Source: Rapana venosa
Taxonomy: Eukaryota > Mollusca > Gastropoda > Neogastropoda > Muricidae
Assembly (NCBI GenBank): GCA_028751875.1
Contig: CM054155.1
Span: forward strand, 10,993,649-11,057,648
Direction: 5' to 3'
Length of the DNA stretch: 64,000 nucleotides
This document shows positions 35,221 through 47,336 of this stretch, one piece after another; positions within the stretch are counted from its first letter, which is position 1; each line of letters begins with the position of its first letter. The notes below the pieces were generated by a model, which saw only the letters and a program-made list of their open reading frames with translations, was not told the origin of the DNA and did no database searches. A program made the translations under genes and the position numbers.

Positions 35221-38200
35221 TCATCATCATCATTAACCATTACACCCAGTGGTGTGTAGGGCAGCAGCAAAGCGCTTCCACTCCTGCCTATCCTGGGCCA
35301 ACCTAGTCACTGATCCCCAAGAGTGCTGCATGGCCTTCATCTCACTTTCTACAGTCCTCCTCCACGTTGCTTTTGGTCTTCCTTTCTTTCTCCTTCATTC
35401 TGGGGTCCAGTGCAATGCTGTTCTTGTGTATTGATCTGTGGGGTCTCTTCGGATGATGTGCCCAAACCACTTTCCACCGTCATCTGGTGATGATGGTTCC
35501 CATGACTTCTTGCCTGCATCTTCCATAGTAGGTCTTCATTGGAGATTCTTCTCTGGCCAAAGATCCGGAGAATTCTCGGAGGCATATGTGTGTGGCAGGA
35601 TCGAAGTTTGGTAAGATCTGATTCCGTCATCCTCCACCTCATAACTTATAGGAGCGAATAACACAACACGCTCTGGTATAGCTTCAGCTTGGTGTTGGTG
35701 CTGTACTGAGTGATCTCCAGATATTGTTCTTCTACCCCTAAACACACTTCAGGCCCTAGCCCAGTCTGTTGTGGATGTCCTTCTTTGTGCCGCGCTCTGT
35801 TTTTGATGATGCAGCCAGGTATGTGAACTTGTCTGTCATTGCGCAGGTTCAGTTCCATTTCACTTTCACAGGGCTTGGTGTGTTCACAAAAGAGCGACAT
35901 TGTCTCTGTTTCTTGTTTGGTGCTAATATGATGCCCCACTTTGCTTCCGAATCTTTGGAGTCTGCTGGTCTTCTCCTGGATATGTTGGTGTGTGTGTGAC
36001 AGCATCGTCAGGTCATACCGCAAAGTCAAGGTCGTCTATTTGAAGACAGGCTCCAGCGAATACCTCTTGGGGTGTCTTCTGTCGTCTTCCTCATCACCCA
36101 ATCCAATGCCGAGATTGAAGAGTAACTGCTACTATCACCATCCTTTGTCTTAACTCCATCATGACCTCGAAGACAGTAAAGTTCTATTGGCCCACAGAGC
36201 ATCTAAGTTGTCGTAGAAGCACTTGATAAAGGTCTACCAATCAATGGTGATGCCATAGTGTCGAAGGAAACTCCAAAGATTGTCTCTTGTGTAAGCGTGT
36301 CATATGCCTTTTCGAAAGTCCACAAAATTCACATACAGTATGTCTTTGGCACTCTGTGCAACTGTTCAATGATTTTCTGAGCCGTTGAATATCTGTTCTA
36401 TACATCCTCGATGCTTCCTGAGCCAGTTTGTTTTCTTCCTCAGTGCAATCGTCCCCGCGTCTGATATTCCTCTTCATGATGACCTTGGCACATTATCCCT
36501 TGTCTCTGGCCCATACAAAAGAGTGCTTCCCCTCCAGTTGTTGCAGTCGCTCAGGGTTCATCTATGGGGATTTGACTATCACTCCCTTGGTCCAATCGAC
36601 AGGTACTTTCTCGTTCTCCATGCAGCCTAGTGAACAGTGGTTGCAGTAGTCAGCTGCTAGTTCATAATCTGCCTTGATAAGATCGGCACGATAAAAGCAA
36701 GTTTTCCTGGCCTGAGTACTTGTTGCCGTTCTTGAGGGACTTGATGTGCAGCCACTATCTCTTCCTTTGTTGGGTGGTTGACAGCCAATGTCTAAGTCTT
36801 TTGAAGCTTCAGGGATGTTGGCTGTCTCGTCAGGTGGTGTGGTTTAGAACTTCGTGGAAGTGTTCAGCCCATCTTTCTTCTTGCTCTTTCTCTGTTGTAC
36901 AACAGTTCCCTTGTCCTGTCCCTGATGGTCCCCCCAGTGCTCCTCTTAAATTTGGGGGGGGGGAACGGGGGGGTGGGTAGTTTTTATTTTGGTGGTGTTG
37001 TGGAGGGTGGCGATGGGGTAGGGGTAGTGAGGGGGGGGTGGGTGGATGCTCTTCCTTGCTCTCCTGTGGGCCGCCGCCTCTTCTGCCTCCAGCTGCCAGC
37101 TGGTCCATGATATCTTTCTCGTTCTTGGTCCACGCGAGCGAGTTCTCTTCACTTTCCCGGTGTGCCACTCTGTAACAACTCTTCCTTGCCTCACTCCAAT
37201 AGCCGTGGAGACTTTTATTTTCGGAAGTCTACTTCTTAATCTCTCTCCTTCTTTGATGCAATCGAGGGTCCTCTTGTTGATCCAGTCCCTTGTTGGTCTT
37301 CTTCTTTGTTGACCGATGCACTCCTTGCTGCTCTCAGTGTTCAGTTACAGATCAGCTTCCAGATGTCGCATATTATTTGTTCCTAGCTTGTTTGTTTTTA
37401 ATTTTTTTTTTTTTTCTGTCCATGTTTATATTTTTCTGCAGGATGTAGGAATATGTTGGTCCTTCTTCTTTGAAGACGATGTTCTCCTTTGCAGATCTGC
37501 TCCATGTCGTACAGTTGTCATGCTGCTCTGTCATTTTCTGCAGGTGTGGAATCTGTTTCCTCAATTGTTGACAATGCAGACTTCCGTTGTGTCTCCACAA
37601 ACGCTGGGTATCAAATCGCGCTTGAGTGGTTGGTCTTGTGTTCTCAGTTCATCAGTAAGTGTGCGTCACCAGGTTATCATCGCTCCGACATCCGCACTTC
37701 GCATCGGTTCTCACATCCAGAAGAGAACGTCTCCATATACCGTTGATCATCAGATGGTCAATCTGTTCATGTCTCGCCCATTCGGCACGTCCAAGTCAGC
37801 TTGAGTATGTCCCGGTGCGTGAAGAGAGGTTCCCTCCTATCACAATTGTTCAATGGTGCAGAACTCCACAAGTCCCCCCTCCCCCTCTCCCCGTGTCAAT
37901 TCGGTTCCCACTCCGTGTTTTCCCATGATCTCTCATAGTCGGTGTTGTCGCATCCGACCTTGGCGTTGAGGTTCCGACCATAATGACGATGAGTGTCATG
38001 GGCGTGGAACCGTTCATCTGTCACTGTCTGCAGCTTTGTGAGAAGTTTGTCTTTGCTCTCATCTGTTGCTGTTGTTGGTTGGTGCATGAGCACTGGATTA
38101 TGGTGATGTCGATGTGCCTTCCCTTCATTCTCGCACGCATTAGTCCTGCTTTGACGGGCTTCCACTCCGATAAGGCATCGCTCAACGCCTTTCTTAGAGG

Positions 38201-38719
38201 AAGAAGGCAACTCCCACGTGTGCTGGTCATTCATCTCTCCCAATAGAGGACTGTTCTTCTCCGGTGTTGGTTCTCATTCTCCCAGATCCAGTTCATCTAC
38301 TCTTGCTCACCTCCTAGAACATGGATGTTGATATCTTTTTCATCTCTAATTTAACCTGTGTCAAGCTTGCCCGTCTCATACATCATCTCACGTTCCACTG
38401 TCCTAGTCTGATCTTAGTTTTTGGTGGTGTATCAGTCTTCCTCCTGCTGGTACTTCCTCTCGGCTAGGCCATCAGCATTCATACGAGTCTCACTGGACCC
38501 GGGAGGTCCTTCGCACGCAAAAGTAGAAGTTTTCTCTGCTGCTGTTTCCGTAACTTCTCTTCTTTTACGGGACAGGGTTGTTAGCCCTGTGCCCAACCCC
38601 CAACCTGGAGGAAGGGTTCCACCTTAGTCGTCTCTTACGATTGCCTGGCTGGAGGGCAGGGATCCTAATTCTTGCAATGCTCGCATTGCAAGCATACCCC
38701 GGGAGTCCCAAAGGGGTCC
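35221..38719 (-). mobile_element. RTE-like LINE, second near-full-length copy, inside SINE A
   Basis: A minus-strand homologue of 12494-15687. It ends at 35221 with a tail of (ATG)n (seen as catcatcat on plus) and starts near 38710 with the shared 'gggactcccggggtatgct' 5' end. Visible blocks include a degraded endonuclease around 38250-37870 (NLNAKVGCDNTDYE at about 37960), an RT start near 36560, and the C-terminal part in 35999-35349. A G-rich stretch at about 36950-37040, within the linker region, is absent from the first copy. The element is more decayed than the plus copy, with many frameshifts and an extra roughly 300 bp. Confidence 0.88.
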
Positions 38720-38830
38720 GGTGGGAACAGATGACAGAAATCACAAATCCGCATACACACAGGGACTGGATGTAAAACAGCACATAAGTGCTTATTCCAT
38801 TATCCTCGATATAAAAGAATAAAATAAAAT
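38720..38830 (+). mobile_element. SINE A, 3' part
   Basis: Begins with the second copy of the TSD, then 'gatgacagaaatcacaaatc', 'gggactggatgtaaaacagc', the hairpin-like 'agcacataagtgct' and 'ttccattatcctcgatataa', then an A-rich tail. It completes the SINE begun at 34997. Confidence 0.85.
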
Positions 38831-40342
38831 AAAAAATAATAAAATAAATACACACACACACACACACACACAGCAACGCGCGCACCTCACCACACACACA
38901 CACACACACACAACCACCACACACACACTCACACACACACACACACACAGCACACACACACACACTTTGCAAATCGGTAATTGAATGCAAATAGAACATA
39001 CAAGTATAACTATTTCCCATAAGAAACGCGATTGATTTTTGACCTGGAATTTATAAACCTGTTGATATAATAAAAAGCAACTAGCTTTTTAAGTAAAATA
39101 TAGACCAGCCAGCATCTCAGTTATGTTTTGTGAAGCTGAATGATCATTCTTGCATTGTGACATATATAAATAAACAGAACCCATGCTAGATACTTTCTTT
39201 TGCAATGAAATCACATGACCATAGTAGCCTAGTCTTAAACTAGTTGCTCAGGCTCAATACATATAATAAATACTGCCCCCCCCCCCCCCCCCCCCCGCCG
39301 TGCCGCCCCCCGCCCCTAACCCTTTCCTTCCTTCCGCCTATAGACACCACTCCCCTTCCACCCTTATGGTTTGGAAGTTGGTGTGAAATGCCAGCATACC
39401 ATAAATCGTTTAATAATTTGAGAAATGGATTAAAGTCATCTCAGACTGTTTCTCTCTCAACCCCAGTTTTTAACTGAATTCAGTATTACACCTTGCTGGT
39501 ATCAAGTATTTATTTATTTACTTAACTATATTTGATTTCGAAAATGGAATGAAAGAAAACACACTACACACACACACACACACACAGGCACACGAATCCC
39601 AACCTATGGCAGGCAAAGAAACTGGCTGTTTGACGGCAGCGTAAAAGCAATGAGATGAATCATGAGAGGAAATTCTTAAGTTGAAATAAATGTCTGAAAT
39701 GGATTTAAAAGTGTCATAAGAAGGCCTTTTTGGCGAAGAGAGAGAGAGAGATAGAGAGATAGAGAGAGAGAGATTGGTGGTGGGTGTGCATTCCAGATCG
39801 ATGGACCAGAAACAAAAAAAGAGCAATGTGAGAGATTTTAAAACAGGAGACATAAATCGGTAATGAGAACAGTGTGTGTGTGTGTGTGTGTGCGAGAGAG
39901 AGAGAGAGAGGGGGGGGGGGAGGGAGAGAGATATGGGATGTAGAGAGAGATGGGGGAGGGAGAGAGAGTAGGGGGAGGGAAAGATAGGGGGGTAGGGAGC
40001 GAGAGAGGGGGGTGGGAAGGGAGATGTAGAGGGAGAATAGTGAATAGTTGGGAGAGGAGGATAGATGGAAAGAGAGGGGGAGTGAATAGATGAGAGGAGT
40101 GGGGTTGGGGGGGGTGGGGGGGGGGGTGGGGGGGGTGGGGGTTGGGGGTTGGGGGGGGGGGGGGGGGGGGGGGGTGGTGGTGGGGTGGGGGGGGGGGGGG
40201 GGGGGGGGGGGGGGGTGGGGAGGGTGGGGGGGGGGGGGGGGGGGGGGGTGGGGGGTGGAGAGAGCGAGAAAACTGTGTTATGTGACTGACAGAGAGAGAG
40301 AGATGTTTTTTGTGTATACAAATATGTTTTGTGTGAAAGAGA
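38831..40342. repeat. (CA)n, C-runs, GA-rich and G-rich tracts
   Basis: CA arrays at 38850-38965; C-run at 39277-39296; GA-rich 39725-39770 and 39890-40080; nearly continuous G with T interruptions at 40100-40256. 39655-39850 resembles the L LINE 3' coding end on the minus strand (similar to 4720-4830), much decayed. The long frame 39518-40321 (minus) is Pro/Ser low complexity. Confidence 0.65.
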
Positions 40343-40985
40343 GTATCTTTATTCCCAGGTCACAGAGAGAAAGAGGAGAGGTGGGAGGAATGACATGGGG
40401 GAGATGGAAAGGATTGGGGGAGGGAGAGAGAGAGGGGTGAGAGAGGAGAGAGGGAGAGAGATGGGAGGGAGAGAGGGGGAGGGATAGAGAGTGAGAGGGA
40501 TATAAAGAGGGTGGAGCGGGAGAGAGTGTGGAGTTGGTGAGAGGGGAGAGAGGGAAAAGGGGGAGAGAAGGGGTGATGGAGAGAGAGAGGGGAGGTAAAG
40601 AGAGAAGAGCGAGGGGGAGGAAAGAGATGAGAGAGGGGGGAGAGGGAAGAACGAGGTGGGAGGGAGAGATGAGGGGGAGAGGGAGAAAGAGATGGGTGGG
40701 AGGGAAGGGGGGAAGATGAGAAAGAAAGTGGGGAGAGGGAGGGAGAAGGAGGGAGAGAGAGAGGGAAAGAGGGAGAGAAAGAGGGGGGAGGGAGAGAGAG
40801 GGGGGGAGGGAGAGAGAGACTGACAGACTGACAGACAGACAGCAAGCCAGCAAGAAAGAGACATACTTTTTTTTCATCATGTCTTTGCACTGAGAAGAGA
40901 CTCTTCTTAATAATTACAACTAATGATATAACTCCAAGTAAACAAGCATTAAGAAAATTATTTTGAGATGAGAGAGACTTACTTT
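40343..40985 (-). mobile_element. LINE 3' end, family T, split by a GA-rich tract
   Basis: 40343-40366 ('gtatctttattcccaggtca') and 40861-40985 ('acatactttttttttcatca', 'actgagaagagactcttctt', 'aattacaactaatgatataa') match the two halves of 7549-7700. In that copy the halves are separated by about 10 bases; here a GA-rich tract of about 490 bp (40373-40860) lies between them. Long minus-strand frames across the tract are low-complexity Ser/Leu/Pro. Confidence 0.55.
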
Positions 40986-41308
40986 TTTCTATGTCGAGGA
41001 TAATAGAATAAACACTCATGAACTGCTTTTTTTTTAAATATCCAGTTCCTATGTGCACGCGGTTTTGTAAATTTTTGTCATTTGTTTCCACTGGCACACA
41101 ATGGCCTACTCTTTTGAAAAGTAGAACAGGATGTAACGTGTGTGCAAGATGTTCTGCGTTCGTTCGCACACAGACCTCAGTTTATAGTCTCATCTGAAGG
41201 ACTTTAGGGGGAGTGGAGTCGACACTGATTAACCCCAGAGAAAAAATCCTCTTGAACAAGATTCGAACCTGGGTCAGCAGATCACGAATGCATCACTGTA
41301 ACCACTAG

Positions 41309-41310
<2 letters not shown>
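40985..41310 (-). mobile_element. SINE A, full length
   Basis: On the minus strand it starts 'cctagtggttacagtgatgc' with an intact B box GGTTCGAATCT (about 41255-41265). The body continues through 'actccactccccctaaagtc', 'gcagaacatcttgcacacac', 'tgtgtgccagtggaaacaaa' and 'aggaactggatattt' to 'tattatcctcgacatag'. This is the reference intact copy for the split copy at 34997/38720 and the half-copies at 42013 and 46596. Confidence 0.85.
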
Positions 41311-41404
<94 letters not shown>

Positions 41405-42012
41405 TGTAGGGAAGGTGAAAGGGACCAGTTTGACAGCTCTGGTACATAGACAAGTGCCAGACTGTATACTGATGACAATATGGAAGAGGGAAAGGAGGGG
41501 GGATTTGGTGGTGGATGGTAGAGAAAGCAGCAAGAGTTCAACAGCTCTCCATCCTCCCTCCCCCTCCCCCCTCCCTCCTTTAAAGCTGGCCCTTCCCTTT
41601 CCTGACAGCTGATCTTTGTCAGTACACACATGGTCTCTATCACCCACCACCCTCCCTCCCCCTTAACCCTTCCTACCATACCCACACCCTTTCTTGGCAG
41701 CCATTGATTACTGCTCCTCTCTCATGCTTCAGTAAAATAATAATTAGTGTTGGGGAATGCAGTACCTCTCCAGAAATGTAAAGGCCCTAACCTTCATATG
41801 TCATAGTGATAATATAGGCTAGGGAAAACAGACAGGAAGAGGGGGAGGGGGGCATGAGGGGGCCCCCCCCCCGCCCCCCCCCCCCCCCCTCTTCACACAC
41901 CATTGTTCGGCCCTTAGGGTGATGCTAGGACTAAACACTGCATCAGCTGGGCTCCTTTCTACCACTTCAAAGTGCTCTGTGTGTTGGGGGTGGGGGGTGC
42001 TATGGCAGTGTA
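41311..42012. repeat. (GA)n array and C-runs
   Basis: (GA)n at 41311-41402; 41550-41700 is CT/C-rich; C-run at 41862-41889. The open frames are compositional. Confidence 0.8.
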
Positions 42013-42077
42013 CAAAGTCCTTCAGATGAGACTATAAACTGATGCCCCACATGCAGAACATCTTGCCACATGTTAAC
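42013..42077 (+). mobile_element. SINE A half-copy (left inversion breakpoint)
   Basis: 'aaagtccttcagatgagact' to 'cagaacatcttgccacatgt' and ttaac, then an abrupt switch to minus-strand SINE B. The break lies at the same point in SINE A at which the half-copy at 46596-46751 begins. Confidence 0.75.
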
Positions 42078-42315
42078 TTCTATCAGAGTGACTTTTTTCT
42101 ACATAAATTTGCCAGGGACAATTGTCTTGTTGCTGTGGGTTCTTTGCGCTATATAAATGTGTGTAACACACGGGACTTCGGTTCATCGTCTCATCCACAA
42201 GACTAGCACCCAGACCACCATTCATGGTCTAATGGATGGGGGAAAAGTTTTATGTCCAAACGGGATTCGAAACACTGCACACTTCGGATCCTGACTTTTG
42301 GCTTTCTAGGCAGGC
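42078..42315 (-). mobile_element. SINE B half-copy, 5' part
   Basis: On the minus strand: tRNA-like head with B box-like 'gtttcgaatcccgtttggac', 'ccatccattagaccatgaat', 'ggtggtctgggtgctagtct', 'aagaacccacagcaacaaga', 'ctggcaaatttatgtag', ending 'cactctgatag'. The 3' part of SINE B is missing here and appears as the isolated half at 46752-46885. Confidence 0.8.
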
Positions 42316-42573
42316 GGTTACCTGGAGACCACCAATGCACATTGACTTTCACAGTCCTTCCTACTCCCCCCACCCCCTCCTACCCCACCCCCACCCCTCC
42401 CTATACACACAGAGGCAGGACATAATTATGTAGGCCTATGTGTCTTTGATACTCTGTGTGCAGCGCGCGCGAGTCAAGTCAAATTTTTGTTTCCAGATGG
42501 TACAATGAATAAGCAATGCATTTGCTTTATTTCATCAAGCCAAGTGTGCAGTGTGTGTTGTGTGTGTGCGTGC

Positions 42574-42610
<37 letters not shown>

Positions 42611-42716
42611 GGTGCATATATCAATACCACCCCCACCCACCCCCCACCCCCACACTTCATGGAACATTGTATTCATTTCAGTCACAGTAAGCTTATGGCA
42701 AGGTCACAGGGGAAAA
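42316..42716. other. C-rich and (GT)n sequence, no gene
   Basis: 42360-42410 is C-rich; (GT)n lies at 42565-42607. Nothing else is seen. Confidence 0.6.
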
Positions 42717-42874
42717 TAATAATAATAATAATAATAAATGGAATTTGTATAGCGCTATATCTTGCAAAGGCAAATCAGAGCGCTTGCATTCAACATATTC
42801 TTACAGAGTCATGCAGCAAATAACTCCTAAAATCTTTTTAAAAATTCAAATGAACGCAGCTACACACACACACA

Positions 42875-42918
<44 letters not shown>

Positions 42919-43503
42919 GTAGGATTTGGCAGGGTAGGCCTAATGGGATTTTGGCTGTTGAAGGCAGGGGCAGTTTTTAGATGAAAGAGGAAGGGAAAAG
43001 TTAGGTTAGAGAGAAATAATTATGTCTTGAGGCTAGATTTAAATGTTTTATAAGTAGGCTTTTGTCCAAGAAAGAGAGGAAGGTTGTTCCAGATAGATGG
43101 ACCAGAAATAGAGAAAGAGCCATGACCAACAGTGGATTAGTTGAATCTAGGTATTCGTAAGCACAAGGTATCTGCAGCAGAGCGGAGGGAACAAGGAGTG
43201 TACAGATGAAGACATTCACAGAGGTAGGAGGGTGCTGTTTGTGGAGACATTTGTAACAGCGGGTACTGATCTTATAGTTTACTCTCTGTGGCACAGGCAG
43301 CCAGTGGAGAGATCGCAAGAGAGGAGTAATGTGTTCAGATTTTTTCTTTCTGGGGACTAGGCGAAATGCAGAGTTTTGTATACATTGAAGGGAGTGGATA
43401 GATGTTGCTGGCAGACCAGCTAAAAGAGAATTGCAATAGTCCAGACCTGAGAGAATGAGAGAGGCAACAATTTTGGATGTTGCATCAGTGGACAGGTACT
43501 TTC

Positions 43504-43513
43504 AAATTGCACT
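43504..43513. repeat. target-site duplication (aaattgcact), left
   Basis: Repeated at 44384-44393. The homologous uninterrupted site is at 5185-5194 (gaattgcact) in the copy at 4375-6544, where it occurs once. Confidence 0.9.
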
Positions 43514-44383
43514 CACTCACTCACTCATCCCTTGGTCGGGACAACCGTTGGGGTACCCGCATGGACGCTGCAAGTGGACCGCCAAATGGTTCTGTCCTGG
43601 GCTGCTTTCAGGAGGTTTGGTACAGTGAGGCCGGTCCACTCCTTGATGTTGGATATCCAGCTTTTGCGTGGTCGTCCCTGCCTCCTTGCTCCTTCCACCA
43701 TTCCCTGCAGGACTGTCTTTGACAGGCTGTTATGCCTTGTTGTGTGGCCAAACCACTTCAGTTTCCTCCGTTTGACTGTATCTAGCAATGGTTCTTGTTT
43801 GCCGGCCAGTGCCTCGATCTGCTGCCAGACGTAGTCATTGGTTTTGCGGTCTCTGTAGGTGATGTTCAGGATCCGCCTGAGGCACTTCATCTCAAAGGCT
43901 TGAATGCGACGTTCTAAATCGGCAGTAAGTGTCCATGCTTCACAGCTGTACAAGGCAATGGATGTGACGAGTGCCTTGTAGAGTCTGACCTTAGTGTGGG
44001 TTCTGATGTTGTGGTTTCTCCACACTTTCGCCAGCTTAGTCATGGAGGAGAGTGCCACAGCAAGTCTGATCTTCACCTCTTGTGTGCTCGTGCCTTCTTT
44101 GGTGATGACTGCTCCAAGGTACTTGAAAGTTTCCACCTCCTCTAGTGTCTCGCCACTCATCTTGATGCTGGTGGGAGTGGTCGGTGTGGTACTGTTCACT
44201 AGGATCTTGCTCTTTTCTGTGCTGATCTCCATACCGTGGGCATTGGCTGATGTTTCCAGTCTGGTGGTGAGATCCTGGAGTTCTTCTTCACTGCGGCCCA
44301 TGAGATCAATATCGTCTGCGAATCGAAGATTGCAGACTGGCCTTCCTCCTATTGTGATTGTGGTCTTGAAGCCAAGGAGGGCT
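43514..44383 (-). mobile_element. R2-family LINE, 5'-truncated, nested in the L LINE
   Basis: A single open frame of 258 codons (44301-43525) spans nearly the whole 870-bp insert, making it the best-preserved coding piece of this family. It starts just after the catalytic aspartates (upstream codons read NLRFADDIDLMGRSEEELQD), then MEISTEKSKILVNS, FKYLGAVITKEG, LYKALVTSIALYSCEAWTLT, KRRKLKWFGHTTRHNSL and RRQGRPRKSWISNIKEWTGL. It ends in (GAGT)n. It lacks the endonuclease and most of the reverse transcriptase, so it is a dead-on-arrival copy. The open frame suggests recent insertion. Confidence 0.9.
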
Positions 44384-45045
44384 AAATTGCACTAATATGC
44401 CGTAATTGATAGTAGCACGACTGGCAGGTCTGGGTGATGAATTTTGCATAGACAGTGTGTTGTTGATAACAACTCCTAGATACTTCACAGCAGTGGATAA
44501 AGGGACTGATGTATTGCTGAGTTCTATTGAAGTTGTTGTAGTGGAAGAGAGTTTGTGTTTTGTCCCTACAAGCATGGCTTCGGTTTTATCTGCGTTTAAC
44601 TGTAACTTGTTTTGTATCATCCAGTTTGGGATATCTTGAAAGCAGTAGGCCATATTTGTCAAGAGAGAAGGCAGATTTTCAGGTGTAACACTACTTTTAA
44701 TCTGAGAATCATCTGCGTAAAATGATATTTGATATGATGACGGTCTATTATAATTATGTGATATGGAGCAGTGTAAAGAGTGAAAAGAACAGGGCCCAGA
44801 ACTGATCCCTGCGGGACACCACATTCCAGCTTGGCAGGTATTGACTGTATCTTGTTTACTGGGACTGTCTGGAATCAGTCAATGAGGTATAAAATGAACC
44901 AGGAGAGGGCTGTGCCAGTAACACCAAATGTTTTTTGAAGAGGGGAGAGAAGAATTGAATGGTCAATAGTGTCGAAGGCTGCAGATAAGTCGAGTAGAGT
45001 GAGAAGGGAGATTTTCCCTGAGTCAGAAGTAGAAGTATATTTAAT

Positions 45046-45572
<527 letters not shown>

Positions 45573-45697
45573 CAAGAGCAGCGCCACCCTTTTTTTTGAG
45601 TCTGCAACTGGATTTGTTTCCCTATCAGATCGGGTTTTTTCTAAGAATTTTGCCAGGGACAACTCTCTCTTGTTGCTGTGGGTTCTTTTACATGCCC
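45573..45697 (-). mobile_element. SINE B, internal fragment
   Basis: On the minus strand: 'aagaacccacagcaacaaga', 'gttgtccctggcaaaattct', 'gggaaacaaatccagttgca' and 'ggtggcgctgctcttg'. Truncated at both ends. Confidence 0.75.
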
Positions 45698-45976
45698 TAT
45701 AGGGCTTATTACCGTTTTAAAATCACTTATTAGACCTGTTAGTTGACAACAGGATTCAAGCTGAAGAGAACATTTAACCCTTCCAATGCTGGATATAATT
45801 ATTGGCGCTCACAGGAATTGCACTTAAAACCAAGAATTTTTAGCAGTGGCTACCTTGTTCTGTTTTAGTGTTTTTACACGCTTATGATTAACACTAGATA
45901 GGTAAACCTATACATTTTTGGAAAGTAGAGACAATGTAGAATGTGATACAAAAACCAAAAAAGACATTACCTAGTA
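45698..45976. other. unassigned sequence
   Basis: No feature recognised. Confidence 0.4.
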
Positions 45977-46029
45977 TCGAGCGCTTTGATTTGTTGCTTT
46001 ACAAGATTCAGCGCTATATAAATTCCATA

Positions 46030-46084
<55 letters not shown>

Positions 46085-46110
46085 TTATATTATTATTATT
46101 ATTATGTAGC
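45977..46110 (+). mobile_element. retroposon 3' tail, subfamily 2, with long (ATT)n
   Basis: 'gagcgctttgatttgttgct', 'attcagcgctatataaattc' and an (ATT)n array at 46031-46110. Same end as 32781-32866. Confidence 0.7.
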
Positions 46111-46595
46111 AGGAGATATCCCACAAATTGTATTGAAAAAACTCCCTGACAGGTAAGCCACCTCACCCTCTACTTTTCATCAACTACACCCCTTTCATGG
46201 CAGAGACACAGAACAGAATGAACAACAAGGCAAAGCAACATGTGTGAAAGGCATTAGAAGTGTGAGATAAGACTCCACTTCAGTCAGCATCTTATGTTGG
46301 TCACTAGCCTATCACTTCCAAAACTGACTCCTTTAGGGTGGTGTCAACAACATTCCTTTGCAGATCATCATCACTCCTAGTAACCCTAATCACACAAAGG
46401 ACTGGAAGTTAGACACTTGAGGGACCCTACCAAGTGAAAAGGAGGCACTTTTCCCTAAAGCTACAATAATAGTTGATTGATGTTGAACCTGACTTATGCA
46501 ACGCCATGATCGTGGCCCCTCCAAGTTTACCGGGAAGCCACGATCATGGCCCATTGGGCTGTACCGTTAAATGGCATATATTTATTTATTATTTT

Positions 46596-46751
46596 ATTCT
46601 TATATAATTATGGAGGATAATGGAATAAGCACCTATGTGCTTTTTTTTTTTTGTATATACATCAAGTCTTGTGTATGCGGTTTTGTAAATTGTCATCTGT
46701 TCCCACTGGCACACAATGGCCTACTCTTAAGAAAAGCGGAACAGGATGTTA
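46596..46751 (-). mobile_element. SINE A half-copy, 3' part (right inversion breakpoint)
   Basis: On the minus strand it begins 'ttaacatcctgttccgcttt', then 'aggccattgtgtgccagtgg', 'gatgacaatttacaaaaccg', the perfect hairpin aagcac-atag-gtgctt and 'tattccattatcctccat'. It switches abruptly to plus-strand SINE B. Confidence 0.8.
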
Positions 46752-46885
46752 ATACACTTGCAGACCCCCAAAAATGGATGGCGCTGCTCTTGTGGAGATG
46801 GGCTCTCCCCAGCCCGAATTTCAAATTTCACCAACTTAATCTGCTGTGATTTCAAGTGGTATAAATAAATAAATTAAATAATTAA
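46752..46885 (+). mobile_element. SINE B half-copy, 3' part
   Basis: 'aatacacttgcagaccccc', 'ggatggcgctgctcttgtgg', 'gggctctccccagcccgaat', ending in AAAT repeats. It is complementary in extent to the half-copy at 42078-42315. Confidence 0.8.
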
Positions 46886-47305
46886 TTAATAAATGGTTCC
46901 TCTATCTTCCTTCCCCTCTCCCCACCCCCCATCCCTCTTTCTGTTGGCCTAGGCTTCAGCTCCCCCTGGGTGTCACTTCCTGCAATGTAAGCAAAGCAGG
47001 GGTGGAGGGGGTGGAGGGAGTGGAGAGATTGGTACCAGACACACAACCCTCAAGGTCCCACCTGGTTTCCTTATCCAGCCCTGCTGTCCTTATCTGACTG
47101 TGGTCCAAAACGGGAAGGCTTGCATTAAAAAAAGAAGACCTGACCCCCAGGTCAGGAAATATTATAGTCTAGTCAATATTTTTTTTTGCAAAGGTCGACT
47201 AGACTACTGAGACCTACCCCTTTCAAATCCCTGGGAACAACACCACCACCACCACTACCACCACCACCAAGAATAGTAATAATATTTATAACAACAACAA
47301 CAACG

Positions 47306-47336
<31 letters not shown>

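Larger units (their letters stand above)
42717..45045 (-). mobile_element. L-family LINE (L2/CR1-like), split by an R2 LINE
   Basis: Third copy of the family at 4375-6544, minus strand. 5' end near 45045. Blocks: a decayed segment before 44856, then FYADDSQIKSSVTPENLPS (about 44720), LNADKTEAMLVGT and KYLGVVINNTLSMQ (44824-44400). The frame is interrupted at 44393 and resumes at 43503. The frame 43318-43001 reads [33 protein letters not shown]. The 3' UTR has (CA)n, the palindrome tatagcgctata and an (AAT)n tail at 42717-42735. The coding region is frameshifted and the endonuclease is absent. Confidence 0.85.

Noticed and set aside
39518..40880. Long Pro/Ser/Leu-rich frames (267 and 200 codons, minus)
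   Set aside because: Generated by G-runs and GA repeats on the opposite strand; composition only.
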